Assembly: GCA_038116745.1 (NCBI GenBank)
Contig: JAYODW010000019.1
Span: forward strand, 1 to 64,000
Length of the DNA stretch: 64,000 nucleotides
From: JAYODW01 sp038116745
Lineage (GTDB): Bacteria > Pseudomonadota > Gammaproteobacteria > Ga0077536
Reading direction: 5' to 3'
Made by a program: the position numbers and the translations under genes. The notes under the pieces are model-generated. The model was not told the origin of the DNA. It did not search any database and saw nothing but the letters and a program-made list of their open reading frames with translations. Shown piece after piece: positions 35,394-44,802 of the stretch (the first letter of the stretch is position 1; each line of letters opens with the position of its first letter).

Positions 35394-36112
35394 ACCAGCA
35401 GTCCGCCGCCGTCGACCACGAGGTTAATGCCGTTGACGTACCCGTTGCGCATCAGGAACAGCACGGCGTCGGCGATGTCCTCGGGCTGACCGATGCGTTT
35501 GACAGGCAATCTCTCAGCGGCCGCGGCCAGCACACTGTCGCGCTGATCACCAAGCAGCCCGTCGAACAGTGGCGTGTCGACGTAGCCGGGTGCGATGGTG
35601 TTGACCCGTATCGGAGCGAGGTCCAGAGCCAGCGCGCGCGCAAGGGCATCCACTGCACCACAGGACGCGCTGGCCACAGCGGCCCCCGGCAAGGGGCGTC
35701 TTCCGGCAGTGCCGGACATGAAGGTGATTGAGCCGGCGCCGTTCATCCGCGGTGCGGCGTACTTGGCCGCATGCACTGCGCCCCATAAGCGGGTGTCCAT
35801 TGCCGGACGCAAGGCGTCTGTATCGGGTGTCAGTCCCGGATCGAGGACCAGCTCTCCAGCCGTGATGAAGACATGATCGACAGAATCAAGTCTGCCGAAT
35901 AATGCCTTAGTGCCTTCCTCGTCGCGGGCATCCAGCGTGTGGGTCTCCAGCGGCTGAGCGCTGGATCCAGCAGCACGTGCGAGGCGCTCCGGATCGCGGC
36001 CGGTGATCACGACCCGGGCGCCAGCAGCGGCCGCCGCCCGCGCGGTGGCCAGGCCGATCCCGGAGCTGCCGCCGAGGATGACAATCGTTTGTCCATTTAA
36101 AGAAGCGGTCAT
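35390..36112 (-). CDS. SDR-fold protein lacking the YxxxK catalytic pair
   Basis: A 240-residue SDR-fold protein. The cofactor loop GGSSGIG is present near 15-21, with TGRDPERL for NADP-type binding and a C-terminal GINLVVDGGGLLV. Where classical SDRs read A-Y-S-A-S-K, this protein reads V-A-S-A-S-C, so both Tyr and Lys of the active site are replaced (Y to A, K to C); the adjacent reading was checked on the minus strand. It may be a non-enzymatic binder or use another mechanism. It is first in a coupled trio with the Rieske protein and the PQQ dehydrogenase. Confidence 0.87.
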   Translation of the reverse strand: MTASLNGQTIVILGGSSGIGLATARAAAAAGARVVITGRDPERLARAAGSSAQPLETHTLDARDEEGTKALFGRLDSVDHVFITAGELVLDPGLTPDTDALRPAMDTRLWGAVHAAKYAAPRMNGAGSITFMSGTAGRRPLPGAAVASASCGAVDALARALALDLAPIRVNTIAPGYVDTPLFDGLLGDQRDSVLAAAAERLPVKRIGQPEDIADAVLFLMRNGYVNGINLVVDGGGLLV

Positions 36113-36185
36113 GGTTTCTCTGGCCTTTGGATTCTGCTGGTTCTGATTAAGTCTGACGGGGATTGTTGCGGGGCTGCCGCGCCGC

Positions 36186-37136
36186 TCACGGTACGTCGTT
36201 CAGATCGCCTGGTGGTCCCTCGTGATGCGGGTGAGGTTCGTGTGCGGGCTGTATCGGCGCTCCTTCGAGCGGCACGGTGCGCGTTAGAAATTCGATGACT
36301 GCTGAGCCGAAAATATCGTTGCGGTCGCCCGCCACCATGTGCGCAGCACCGGTGATGTTGACGTACTCCGCATGCGGGCACAGGCCGAGGAAATGCTGCG
36401 CACCGTCCTCGCTGAGAACGTCTGACAGGCCACCGCGAACGAGCAGCGCTGGAAGTTTGACGTTACGCGCACAGTCGGTAAGCCGGTCGATGCGCTTATC
36501 CATGTCCCGACGCAAGGTCATGAACTGCGGATCCCAGTGCCAGCGGTACTTGCCGTTGGCCCCCATACGCAGATTTTTCGCCAGTCCAGCCAGGTCTTTC
36601 GGTGGCTTGCGATGCGGCTGATATGAGGCGATTGCCGCGGCGACCTCTTCCAGACTGTCGAATCCGTCGGGTTTCTGGCGCATGAACGCGCCGATCCGCT
36701 GCACGCCTTCCGGCTCAATGCGTGGGGCAATATCAACCAGCACCAGTGCCGTCGCATCAACCCGATCTTCGCCGATAGCGACCAGGCTGGTACCGCCGCC
36801 CATGGAAGCGCCAACCAGCACCGGACGTCTCCCACCGAGCTGCTTAATCACGCAGAGCAGGTCTTCGACCATGATGTCCTGCCCGTACACACCATCTGGC
36901 GACCAGTCGGAGTCGCCGTGCCCACGCGCGTCGAACGCGACTGCGTGATAGCCAGCGCCGCCCAGCGTTTCGCCAGCTTGCTTCCAGGCATGACGGGTCT
37001 GACCGCCACCGTGCTGCAGCAGAACCAACGGCCCTTCGGGATTGCCCCAGCTGTCGCCGGCAATGGATATGCCGCCGCTGCCGCGCCAGCGATGCATCGG
37101 ATCGGGGGTTCCGGGAAGGCGTGTTCCTGCGCTCAT
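36186..37136 (-). CDS. Alpha/beta hydrolase
   Basis: A 316-residue alpha/beta hydrolase. The oxyanion segment is QHGGGQTRHAW (41-51), the nucleophile elbow GASMGGG has S111, and the His is expected in TGAAHMVAGD near 272. Family members include esterases, C-C hydrolases and epoxide hydrolases; the substrate is open. It precedes the SDR-Rieske-PQQ trio on the same strand with 73 bp between, so co-transcription is possible. The gene diverges from gloB, 139 bp apart. Confidence 0.87.
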   Translation of the reverse strand: MSAGTRLPGTPDPMHRWRGSGGISIAGDSWGNPEGPLVLLQHGGGQTRHAWKQAGETLGGAGYHAVAFDARGHGDSDWSPDGVYGQDIMVEDLLCVIKQLGGRRPVLVGASMGGGTSLVAIGEDRVDATALVLVDIAPRIEPEGVQRIGAFMRQKPDGFDSLEEVAAAIASYQPHRKPPKDLAGLAKNLRMGANGKYRWHWDPQFMTLRRDMDKRIDRLTDCARNVKLPALLVRGGLSDVLSEDGAQHFLGLCPHAEYVNITGAAHMVAGDRNDIFGSAVIEFLTRTVPLEGAPIQPAHEPHPHHEGPPGDLNDVP

Positions 37137-37275
37137 GAGTTCGGACAGTCCAGTGATAAATCAGCTCTGCATTCTCGGGAGTCCGTCCGCTTCGTCAAGT
37201 CTGGCCATCGGTGGCGCGTCTGATCCGTGGTAGCCTTGAGCGCCCTCGAACGCCTGCTGACCTGGGAGTTTTTCG

Positions 37276-38067
37276 ATGATCGTTGAGCAGATCTGGACCG
37301 GTAACGCCTACCGCAATTTCAACTATCTGATTGTGTGCGAGCAGACCGGCGAAGCGATGGCGGTCGACCCGTTAGACCACGAAAAATGTCTCGGCACAGC
37401 GCGCGCCCGCGGATGGCAGATCACGCAGATACTCAACACGCACGAGCACTTTGACCACACCGGCGGAAACGAGGCGGTCGTTGCTGCGACGGGCGCAAAG
37501 GTGCTGGCGCACGCAAACGCCAAGGACAGCATTGAAGGGCTTGACCGCGGCCTCAGCGCAGGGGACGTGATCCGGATCGGACAGACCGTTGAGCTCGAGG
37601 CGCTGGATACGCCGGGACACACCATGAGCCACGTGTGCCTCTTGTCACGGACCGACCAGCCGGCCTTGTTCTGCGGCGACACCCTGTTCAACGCCGGGGC
37701 CGGCAACTGCCATCACGGTGGTCATCCGGAAGAGCTTTACGGCACGTTCGTCAATCAGTTGGCGACCCTGCCGGACTCGACCCTGATCTACCCCGGGCAT
37801 GACTACATGAACAACAACCTCGGATTTACGCTCGACCGCGAGCCCGACAATGCGCGCGCCAGGGCGCTGCTCGGCGAGGTCGAGAACCAGGATCCGAACG
37901 CCGCGCTGGTGTCGACTCTGGCGCTCGAGAAAGAAATCAATACCTTTTTCCGCTTGCACAGCCCATCGGTGATTGCCCGGCTGCGCGAAGCGTTTCCGGA
38001 CCTGCCGGAAACGCCGGACCCCAAGACCGTTTTTCTGAAGCTGCGCGAGCTGCGCAACAAATGGTGA
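37276..38067 (+). CDS. gloB: Hydroxyacylglutathione hydrolase (glyoxalase II)
   Basis: A 263-residue glyoxalase II-type metallo-beta-lactamase. The binuclear metal motif THEHFDH is at 55-61 (H56, H58, D60, H61), with further ligands in DTPGHTMSH, LFCGDTLF and YPGHDYM. The C-terminal helical domain for glutathione thioester binding is present. It hydrolyses S-lactoylglutathione in methylglyoxal detoxification. GGGAG lies about 8 nt before the ATG. The last codons overlap the start of the next amidohydrolase gene. Confidence 0.92.
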   Translation: MIVEQIWTGNAYRNFNYLIVCEQTGEAMAVDPLDHEKCLGTARARGWQITQILNTHEHFDHTGGNEAVVAATGAKVLAHANAKDSIEGLDRGLSAGDVIRIGQTVELEALDTPGHTMSHVCLLSRTDQPALFCGDTLFNAGAGNCHHGGHPEELYGTFVNQLATLPDSTLIYPGHDYMNNNLGFTLDREPDNARARALLGEVENQDPNAALVSTLALEKEINTFFRLHSPSVIARLREAFPDLPETPDPKTVFLKLRELRNKW

Positions 38068-39194
38068 GCAATATGTTGAAACCCATCATCTCCGCGGACA
38101 GCCATGTTTCCGAACCCCCGAATTGTTTTGTTGACCATATTGAGCCGCGCTTCCGCGACCGCGCCCCTCACGTTGTGCACGATGAAAAGCGCGGTGACAT
38201 TTTTGTGATCGAGGGCAGCAAGTCACCGATCCCTCTGTCGCTGATCTCTGCCGCGGGAAAGGCGCCGGAGGAGCTCAGCATGAGCGGTGCCCGGTTCGAA
38301 TCTCTATTGCGCGGCGGCTGGGATCCGGAAGCACGCATCGCAGATCAGGCGCGGGACGGCATCGCCGCAGAGGTCATCTATCCCTCGGTCGGGATGGAAA
38401 TCTGCAACATTCCCGACATAGAACTGAAGCAGGCATGTATGGAGGCTTACAACCGCTGGCTGCTGAGTTTCTGTGCGCCCTATCCGGATCGGCTGATCGG
38501 GCTGGGTCAGTGTGCGGTGCGCACGCCCGACTCCGGTATCGCCGAGCTGCGGGTGATCGCTGCGCAGGGTTTCAAAGGCGTGATGCTGCCCGGTTTTCCG
38601 GGCGAGGCGGATTACGACGACCTGCGTTACGGGGAATTTTTTGACGCCATCGTGGATCTTGGTCTGGTGGCCAGTTTTCATATCCTGACCTCAGGGGAGC
38701 AGCTGGCGAGATCCTGGCGCGGCTCGCGGATCAACTCCTTCATGTCCATTCTGCGCAGTAACCAGGACCTCATGAGCATGTTCGTCTTCGACGGCATCTT
38801 CATGCGCCATCCGGGTCTGCGCATCGTTTCTGTCGAGGCAGACGGCGGCTGGGTGCCGCATTACATGTACCGTATGGACCACGCCTACAACCGTCATCGT
38901 CACTGGATGCGTGGACGTGAGCTTGAGCGGATGCCGAGTGAGTACTTCCGCGAGCATATCTATTTCACTTTTCAGGACGATTTCATCGCGTTCCAGCTCA
39001 AGGACTACGTGAACCTTGAACGCATGATGTGGGCCAACGACTTTCCGCACTCGGACTCCACCTGGCCGTTATCGCAAGACCTGCTGAACAAGCACCTCAC
39101 GCATATGACAGAAACGGAGAAGAACCGGATTCTGCACGACAACGTGGCTGAGCTTTACCGGCTGGATACTTCGGCACTGCCTGTGGCGGCCTGA
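38061..39194 (+). CDS. Amidohydrolase (amidohydrolase_2 family)
   Basis: A 377-residue TIM-barrel metal hydrolase or decarboxylase. The first strand motif ISADSHVSEP carries His but has Ser where other relatives have Cys or Thr, and the last strand Asp is in MWANDFPHSDSTW. Its nearest relatives in the window are at 19637 and 58570. The gene overlaps gloB by 7 nt if it begins at 38061; an ATG at 38073 with no overlap is equally possible and would start at MLKPII. The GlnD start overlaps its stop by 1 nt, so these three genes may form one transcript although their functions look unrelated. Confidence 0.86.
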   Translation: MVSNMLKPIISADSHVSEPPNCFVDHIEPRFRDRAPHVVHDEKRGDIFVIEGSKSPIPLSLISAAGKAPEELSMSGARFESLLRGGWDPEARIADQARDGIAAEVIYPSVGMEICNIPDIELKQACMEAYNRWLLSFCAPYPDRLIGLGQCAVRTPDSGIAELRVIAAQGFKGVMLPGFPGEADYDDLRYGEFFDAIVDLGLVASFHILTSGEQLARSWRGSRINSFMSILRSNQDLMSMFVFDGIFMRHPGLRIVSVEADGGWVPHYMYRMDHAYNRHRHWMRGRELERMPSEYFREHIYFTFQDDFIAFQLKDYVNLERMMWANDFPHSDSTWPLSQDLLNKHLTHMTETEKNRILHDNVAELYRLDTSALPVAA

Positions 39195-41815
39195 TGACCG
39201 CAGAAGTTGTCTCTGTCGGTATGGACGATGCCGATCTGAGGGAGTTCGCGCGTTCACGCAGGCAGGACATATTGACTGCAGCCGCCGGGAAACTGGATTC
39301 GAACCAGGGTGGGCGTGTCATCGTCAAATCGATCTCGACGGCAGTTGATGATCTCGTCCGCGACCTGTGGTGCGCTGTAGCTGGGGACCGCGCCGACGAG
39401 GTAGACCTGGTCGCCGTCGGCGGCTATGGACGCGCCGAACTCTGCCCGCACTCCGACTGGGATCTGAACTTCCTGGTGAAGGAACGTCACGACGCCCAGA
39501 TCGGCGCCATGATCCAGCGTTTCGCGCAGGTTATCTGGGACTCCGGGGCGCATCTTGGTCATGCGGTCCGCACGCCGGATGAGACCCGGCGTTTTGCTGA
39601 AACCGATCACCATGCACGGACCGCGCTTCTGGAGTCGCGCCTGGTCAGCGGCAGTGGCCAGGGTTTTGCCCGGCTGCAGAAAAGCTCCGCGCCGCAGAAC
39701 TGGACGCGCCGTCAGCGCATCGAGTTCTGCCGCACAAAGCTCGAAGAATGCGAAAACCGTCGCCAGGCGCAGGGTGACACCGCGTTCTGCATGGAACCGG
39801 ACTGTAAAAACGGTAAAGGGGCGCTGCGTGACGTCAGCACGATCTTCTGGCTCTCCATGGCCTGGTACGGCGTTCCCACCGCACGTGAGCTGATCGGCAA
39901 GGGTGTTGTTGACGAAGCGGAGTTCTCAGCATTTACCCGCGCGCGGGATTTTCTCTGGCGCGTGCGGACCGGTCTCCATCTGCAGGCGAAAAGAGAGAAC
40001 GATCGGCTGCGGTTCGACTATCAGAACGCACTCGCCCGCCGCTTCAACTATCGCGACACTGACAAATCCAGCGCGGTCGAGCGCTTTCTCAAGAATTACT
40101 TTCTGAAAGTGCGGGCGATCGCTGACCTGTCGGATATTTTTCTGCTGCACTTCGAAGAGCAGATCCAGCCCCCGCCGCGCTTGCGACGGCGCGTCGATCT
40201 TGGTGGCGGGCTCGAGGTGCGGCGTGAGGAAGTCGGCATCCGGGATGTGGCCGCGTTTGCGGCTGACCCGTTGAATCTGATCCGCATTTTCGTAGAGGCG
40301 CAGAAAAACAAGCGCTATCTGAACAGCCGCTCTCTGCGCGTGGTACGCAATCACGCCCACCTGATGACGGCGTCGGTGCGCCAGTCCAAGGCGGCGAGCA
40401 CTTTATTTCTTGAGCTGCTGCGCTCGCCGCGCAACGTGACCACCGCGCTCAGCGGTCTGCATGAGACAGGCGTTCTCGGACGCTTTTGCCCCGACTTCGG
40501 GCGCATTACGGGCTTTGGACAGTTCGACCGCTACCATCACTACACGGTGGACGCGCACACCATCCGGGCCATTGATGTTCTGCGCGATTTCCGGGTACGG
40601 GAGACTAAATTCATCAACTTTCCGCTGGCCGCCGATTTAATGCGGGATCTTGAGCGCCCTGAGTTGCTGTATCTGGCGCTGCTTTATCACGACATCGCCA
40701 AAGGGCGCGGCGGGGACCACTCCGAAATAGGCGAGGATCTGGCAGCACGCTTCTGTCGCAGACTCGGACTTTCCGTGGATGACGTTCGCCTGGTGTGCTG
40801 GTTGGTGCGCCACCACCTGCGCTTGTCCATGGTCGCACAGCATTACGACATTTCGGATCCTGGCGTGGTCGCCGAATTTGCCCGTTTCGTCGGGGACAGG
40901 GAGCACCTGGTGCTACTGTTCCTGCTGACCATCGCGGATGTCACCGCAGTCGGCCCCGGGACATGGACGGACTGGAAAGGCTACCTGTTCAACCAGCTGT
41001 ACTCGGCGACCGACGACTGTCTGCGGACCGGTCGCGTCCACGCTGAAGACCAGTCAGAACGGATTGCTGCGCGACGCCAGGGAGTGCTTGGTCTCGCTGA
41101 AACGGGCGAGCGGAAATCGTTAGAGAAGATTTTTGACATTTGCTCCAATTCCCTGGTGCTTCATTTCCCACCCGCTCAGCTGGTATCCCTGTGCCGGCTG
41201 CTTACGGCACCCAGTGGCGCGCAGGTGGTCACCGAGCAGCGCGCAGGCGCGCATTCCAGAGTGTTTGCCTGGGGGTCCGACCGCCCGCGATTGTTCGCGC
41301 ATCTGACGGCCGCTCTGGCAGCGGCGAATACCAAGGTCATGACTGCGTACGCCTACACCCTGCGCGATGGTCGGGTGCTCGACGAATTTCACGTGACTGA
41401 TGCCTCTGATCTGCCGCTGCGCGAGAGCGGTCAGATCGAGCGACTGATCAAGCGTCTGGAGAAAGTGCTGGCGGATGAAGCACCGCCCGCGATCAAAAAA
41501 TCGCAGACCCCGGATATCCTCATGCAGGCGATCCCCGTTCATGTCCGTCTCCACGCTGCGGCAGCACACAATGTGACCGCTGTCGAAGTCGTCGCGGCGG
41601 ATCGCAAAGGCCTCCTGGCCAGTCTTGCCGAGGCGATTGCGGACACAGGGGTAGATCTGCGTGGCGCCAACGTCAGCACTTTCGGGGAAAAAGCTGTCGA
41701 CGTTTTTTTTGTGACTGACGAACAGGGGCGCAAGCTCGATACGGCGCGGGTCGATGAGCTGATCGAAGCTTTGCGTCAGGCAGCAACCCTGCAGCCTGAG
41801 GCCGCAGCCGCCTGA
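39194..41815 (+). CDS. glnD: [Protein-PII] uridylyltransferase GlnD
   Basis: An 873-residue GlnD of standard length. The nucleotidyltransferase motif GGYGRAELCPHSDWD is at 76-90, with both catalytic aspartates (D88, D90). The HD domain (LLYHDIAKGRGGDHSE near 495) provides the uridylyl-removing activity. Two ACT domains, about 690-765 and 795-865, sense glutamine. It uridylylates PII (GlnB/GlnK) at low glutamine and so controls nitrogen assimilation. The start overlaps the previous stop by 1 nt (TGATG). The neighbours are not the common map-glnD-dapD set, so the gene has been moved relative to many gammaproteobacteria. Confidence 0.96.
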   Translation: MTAEVVSVGMDDADLREFARSRRQDILTAAAGKLDSNQGGRVIVKSISTAVDDLVRDLWCAVAGDRADEVDLVAVGGYGRAELCPHSDWDLNFLVKERHDAQIGAMIQRFAQVIWDSGAHLGHAVRTPDETRRFAETDHHARTALLESRLVSGSGQGFARLQKSSAPQNWTRRQRIEFCRTKLEECENRRQAQGDTAFCMEPDCKNGKGALRDVSTIFWLSMAWYGVPTARELIGKGVVDEAEFSAFTRARDFLWRVRTGLHLQAKRENDRLRFDYQNALARRFNYRDTDKSSAVERFLKNYFLKVRAIADLSDIFLLHFEEQIQPPPRLRRRVDLGGGLEVRREEVGIRDVAAFAADPLNLIRIFVEAQKNKRYLNSRSLRVVRNHAHLMTASVRQSKAASTLFLELLRSPRNVTTALSGLHETGVLGRFCPDFGRITGFGQFDRYHHYTVDAHTIRAIDVLRDFRVRETKFINFPLAADLMRDLERPELLYLALLYHDIAKGRGGDHSEIGEDLAARFCRRLGLSVDDVRLVCWLVRHHLRLSMVAQHYDISDPGVVAEFARFVGDREHLVLLFLLTIADVTAVGPGTWTDWKGYLFNQLYSATDDCLRTGRVHAEDQSERIAARRQGVLGLAETGERKSLEKIFDICSNSLVLHFPPAQLVSLCRLLTAPSGAQVVTEQRAGAHSRVFAWGSDRPRLFAHLTAALAAANTKVMTAYAYTLRDGRVLDEFHVTDASDLPLRESGQIERLIKRLEKVLADEAPPAIKKSQTPDILMQAIPVHVRLHAAAAHNVTAVEVVAADRKGLLASLAEAIADTGVDLRGANVSTFGEKAVDVFFVTDEQGRKLDTARVDELIEALRQAATLQPEAAAA

Positions 41816-41836
41816 TTCCCGCACTGTCTCGCAGGA

Positions 41837-41865
41837 CTGGCGCAGGACCGCATGCGCCCTATAAT
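41837..41865 (+). promoter_or_regulatory. Putative sigma-70 promoter of deaD
   Basis: A perfect TATAAT lies at 41860-41865, 48 nt before the helicase start. The matching -35 position (41837-41842, ACTGGC) with a 17-nt spacer is weak. A 6-bp hairpin (GGCGCA with TGCGCC) sits just upstream. Confidence 0.45.
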
Positions 41866-41912
41866 GCGCCGCCCCGCTCTGCGGGTCCCTTCCCAGCGTC
41901 CAGGTCTATCCC

Positions 41913-43889
41913 GTGTCCGACAGCGAAAACGAAATGGCGACGTCGTTTGAGCAGCTCCGTCTGCCGGCGCATATTCTTCAGGCGCTGGACGCGGTGGGCT
42001 ACGAAATCCCGTCCGCAATCCAGGCCGGCGCTATCCCGCTGTTGCAGGACGGCCGCGACCTTATCGGGCAGGCACAGACCGGTACCGGCAAGACAGCCGC
42101 CTTCGCGCTGCCTATTCTTGCCGGGATCGATCTCAAGTCCAATGCGGTCCAGGCCCTGATCCTGGCGCCGACCCGGGAGCTCGCCATTCAGGTGGCTGAA
42201 GCCTTTCAGCGCTACGCGATCCATATGCCGGGGTTTCACGTTCTGCCTATCTACGGTGGGCAGGATTACGGGATCCAGCTGCGAGCGCTGCGGCGCGGGG
42301 CGCATGTGGTCGTCGGCACACCCGGCCGGGTCTGTGACCACATGCGCCGCGGCACGCTCAGCTTTCCGGGGCTGCGTACGCTGGTACTCGATGAAGCCGA
42401 TGAAATGCTGCGCATGGGGTTTATTGAGGATATCGAGTGGGTGCTGAGTGAGCTCCCCGAGGAGCGCCAGATTGCGCTCTTCTCGGCGACCATGCCAAAG
42501 CCCATTCGCGCGATTGCGAAACGCTACCTGAAAGAGCCCGAGACCGTCAGCATCGAGGCGCGCACGGCGACCGCGACAACGGTGCGTCATCGCTACAGTA
42601 TCGTCCACAACCCGCAGAAGCTCGACGCCCTGACTCGCGTGCTCGAGGCGGAGCCCGCCGACGGTGTACTGATTTTTGTACGTACCCGGCTGGCGAGTCT
42701 TGAGCTGGCAGAGCGTCTGACCGCGCGCGGTTTTGCCTGCTCGGCGATTAACGGGGATATGGCGCAGAAACTCCGGGAACGCACGATTGAGCAGTTCCGT
42801 GAAGGGACCCTGGATATCCTGATTGCCACGGATGTCGCCGCGCGCGGGCTGGATGTCGAGCGGGTCAGCCTGGTCATTAATTTTGATATTCCATACGACC
42901 CCGAGGCCTATGTGCATCGCATTGGTCGTACCGGGCGTGCCGGGCGCAGCGGCGACGCGATCCTCTTTGTTACCCCACGGGAAATGCGCATGCTGCGCCT
43001 GATCGAGCAGTCGACGCGGCAGACCATCGAGCGTGTCGAGCTACCGTCGGCCGCAGAAGTGAATCTTCAGCGGGAGGGACGTCTGTTCGCGCGCATCGAG
43101 GCTGCACTGGACAGTGACGAGCTCGGTCCTTTTGAAACCCTGCTGACCCGCTTTCAGGCTGAGCGCCAGCACGATCCTCTGCGTGTGGCGGCGGCCCTTG
43201 CCCGGCTCCTGCAGGGAGACGAGCCGCTGTACCTGACCGATTCGTTCAAAGGTAAAAGCAAAGGGAAAGACAAGGGCGGGCCGCGATATGAACGGGAGAA
43301 AAGCGAGCGTCATCATGCGGAGCGGCCGCCGCGTGCCCAGGATCGCGGCCAGGATCGCAGTGGCCCTGACATGCGTTCGCCAGGCCGGTGGTCATCTGTG
43401 CGTGGCGTAGAACCGCCGCAGCGCGAGGAAAGAGCCTACCGTGAACCGCGCTTTGAGCCTAAGCGGGAGTCGGCGTATCACGGTGAAACCGAGCGCGAGA
43501 GGCCGACTCCGGAGCGACGACCACGTCCCGGCAACTGGGCGCGGTATCGGGTTGAAGTCGGCTACGACCACGGCGTCAAGCCCGGCAACCTTGTGGGCGC
43601 CATCACCGGCGAAAGCGAGCTTGAGTTCGGCGATATCGGACACATCGATATCCGCGAGGACCACAGCATCGTTGAGCTGCCGAAGGATCTGCCGCCATGG
43701 GTCCTGACTCCGCTCAAGCGGGTCTGGGTCGCGCGACGTCAGTTACAGCTGAGGCCCGAATCCGAAGGTGGTTTCTCTCCCCGCCAGGAGCGGCAGAAGG
43801 GTGAGGGTGAACGCCCGCGGAAGAAGGAACGGCACCGCGATCGCAAAAATAAAGGGGCGCCGCGCGCGCGCAAGCGGCAGGCAGACTGA
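41913..43889 (+). CDS. deaD: DEAD-box RNA helicase (DeaD/CsdA-type)
   Basis: A 658-residue DEAD-box helicase. The Q-motif phenylalanine region is at 12-38, motif I AQTGTGKT at 54-61, DEAD at 160-163, SAT in LFSATMPKP, and HRIGRTGRAGR in the second RecA domain. A charged Lys/Arg linker follows about residue 440, and a DbpA-like RNA-binding domain (YRVEVGYDHGVKPGNLVGAI) near 545-620 precedes a basic tail. It remodels structured RNA in ribosome assembly and cold adaptation. The start is GTG at 41913; an ATG at 41934 is also in frame. It has its own likely promoter. Confidence 0.94.
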   Translation: MSDSENEMATSFEQLRLPAHILQALDAVGYEIPSAIQAGAIPLLQDGRDLIGQAQTGTGKTAAFALPILAGIDLKSNAVQALILAPTRELAIQVAEAFQRYAIHMPGFHVLPIYGGQDYGIQLRALRRGAHVVVGTPGRVCDHMRRGTLSFPGLRTLVLDEADEMLRMGFIEDIEWVLSELPEERQIALFSATMPKPIRAIAKRYLKEPETVSIEARTATATTVRHRYSIVHNPQKLDALTRVLEAEPADGVLIFVRTRLASLELAERLTARGFACSAINGDMAQKLRERTIEQFREGTLDILIATDVAARGLDVERVSLVINFDIPYDPEAYVHRIGRTGRAGRSGDAILFVTPREMRMLRLIEQSTRQTIERVELPSAAEVNLQREGRLFARIEAALDSDELGPFETLLTRFQAERQHDPLRVAAALARLLQGDEPLYLTDSFKGKSKGKDKGGPRYEREKSERHHAERPPRAQDRGQDRSGPDMRSPGRWSSVRGVEPPQREERAYREPRFEPKRESAYHGETERERPTPERRPRPGNWARYRVEVGYDHGVKPGNLVGAITGESELEFGDIGHIDIREDHSIVELPKDLPPWVLTPLKRVWVARRQLQLRPESEGGFSPRQERQKGEGERPRKKERHRDRKNKGAPRARKRQAD

Positions 43890-43910
43890 GGATCGGTCTC
43901 CAGGCTGCTG

Positions 43911-43930
43911 CCCGGCATTGAGCTGCCGGG
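43911..43930. terminator. Hairpin between convergent deaD and MaoC genes
   Basis: CCCGGCA (43911-43917) and TGCCGGG (43924-43930) pair perfectly around a 6-nt loop, ending right before the stop codon of the MaoC-like gene. There is no T-tract in either direction. Confidence 0.55.
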
Positions 43931-44338
43931 TCAGGGACTGAGTCTGGCGACCGCGCGCCCCGGCGTGGTCACCTCGTCGCGCTCGTTTTTGATCCACAGA
44001 TCCAGCGTTACCTCGTTGCCGTCGATAGCGCTGATTGTGCCGCCGGCGGTCAGGGTCTCGCCGAGCATGGATGCGCGTCGGTTCGAGTACTCGAACTCGA
44101 TAAGCTCATCTTTTTCCCCAAGCCAGCGGGTCACCACCTGGGTCAGCCAGTCCCCCTGCAAGGGGCCGTCGATGACGACGCCTGGGTGGCCTTCGACCTC
44201 GGTTGTGTAGCGCTCGTCGTAGTGGATGCGGTGCGGGTTCCACACTGCCGCGTTGTATACGAACAGGGAGACGTTACTGGCGGTGTGCTGCCGTTCGGGC
44301 AGCGTGTCACCGATTTTGATGTTGTTGATGTCGGGCAT
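43931..44338 (-). CDS. MaoC-like hydratase subunit
   Basis: A 135-residue single hot-dog protein. The segment WNPHRIHYDERYTTEVEGHPGVVIDGP (from about residue 33) is the hydratase-2 motif with its catalytic Asp/His environment (N-x2-R-I-H-Y-D). It is the size of one chain of a heterodimeric enoyl-CoA hydratase. It is the last gene of a five-gene operon and begins 4 nt after the partner MaoC gene. The pair matches the ChsH1/ChsH2 arrangement in steroid side-chain degradation, where this chain supplies the catalytic residues. Confidence 0.88.
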   Translation of the reverse strand: MPDINNIKIGDTLPERQHTASNVSLFVYNAAVWNPHRIHYDERYTTEVEGHPGVVIDGPLQGDWLTQVVTRWLGEKDELIEFEYSNRRASMLGETLTAGGTISAIDGNEVTLDLWIKNERDEVTTPGRAVARLSP

Positions 44339-44342
44339 GGCG

Positions 44343-44798
44343 TCAGCGATTGATGCGGGTCTGGGTTTCGTCCATCACCGGCGTGCCGTCCTCAGTTGTG
44401 ACGGTGATGGTGTATTCAACAAAAATCAGAGGGCCACTCGAACCTGCCTTTTCGAAGATATTGCTGATCCCGCGCGTGATGATCAGCATGTCTCCAGGGC
44501 GCACCGGGCGGTGATAGCGCTGGCGGATCCCGCCAGCCATAACCCGTTTGAGGGGCAGTTCGGGCAGCAGGTTTTCAGGGCGCAGGCCGTCTGGGCCGAG
44601 TTCTGTGATCGGGACCAGGGGGCGATCCGCGCCGAACAGAAACATCGGCGGCGCAAGATCACCACGCAGATAGCGCTCATCGGTCTGTTCGGTAGCGATG
44701 GCGTATTTCACGATATCGCGGCGCGCAACCTCAAAGCGGAGTGGTTCGGCGGTGCGTCCAATCCAGGAGCGGATTTCGTCGGTCAAAAGGCTTGTCAT
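44343..44798 (-). CDS. MaoC-N (FAS1-like) dehydratase subunit
   Basis: A 151-residue protein with the N-terminal MaoC dehydratase (FAS1-like) fold. It has no complete hydratase-2 motif of its own, which fits the non-catalytic, substrate-binding chain of a heteromeric hydratase, such as the N-terminal half of ChsH2. It is sandwiched between the MaoC catalytic chain (4 nt after it) and the DUF35 gene (4 nt before it). In ChsH2 the MaoC and DUF35 parts are fused; here they are two genes. Confidence 0.86.
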   Translation of the reverse strand: MTSLLTDEIRSWIGRTAEPLRFEVARRDIVKYAIATEQTDERYLRGDLAPPMFLFGADRPLVPITELGPDGLRPENLLPELPLKRVMAGGIRQRYHRPVRPGDMLIITRGISNIFEKAGSSGPLIFVEYTITVTTEDGTPVMDETQTRINR

Positions 44799-44802
44799 GG
44801 GA

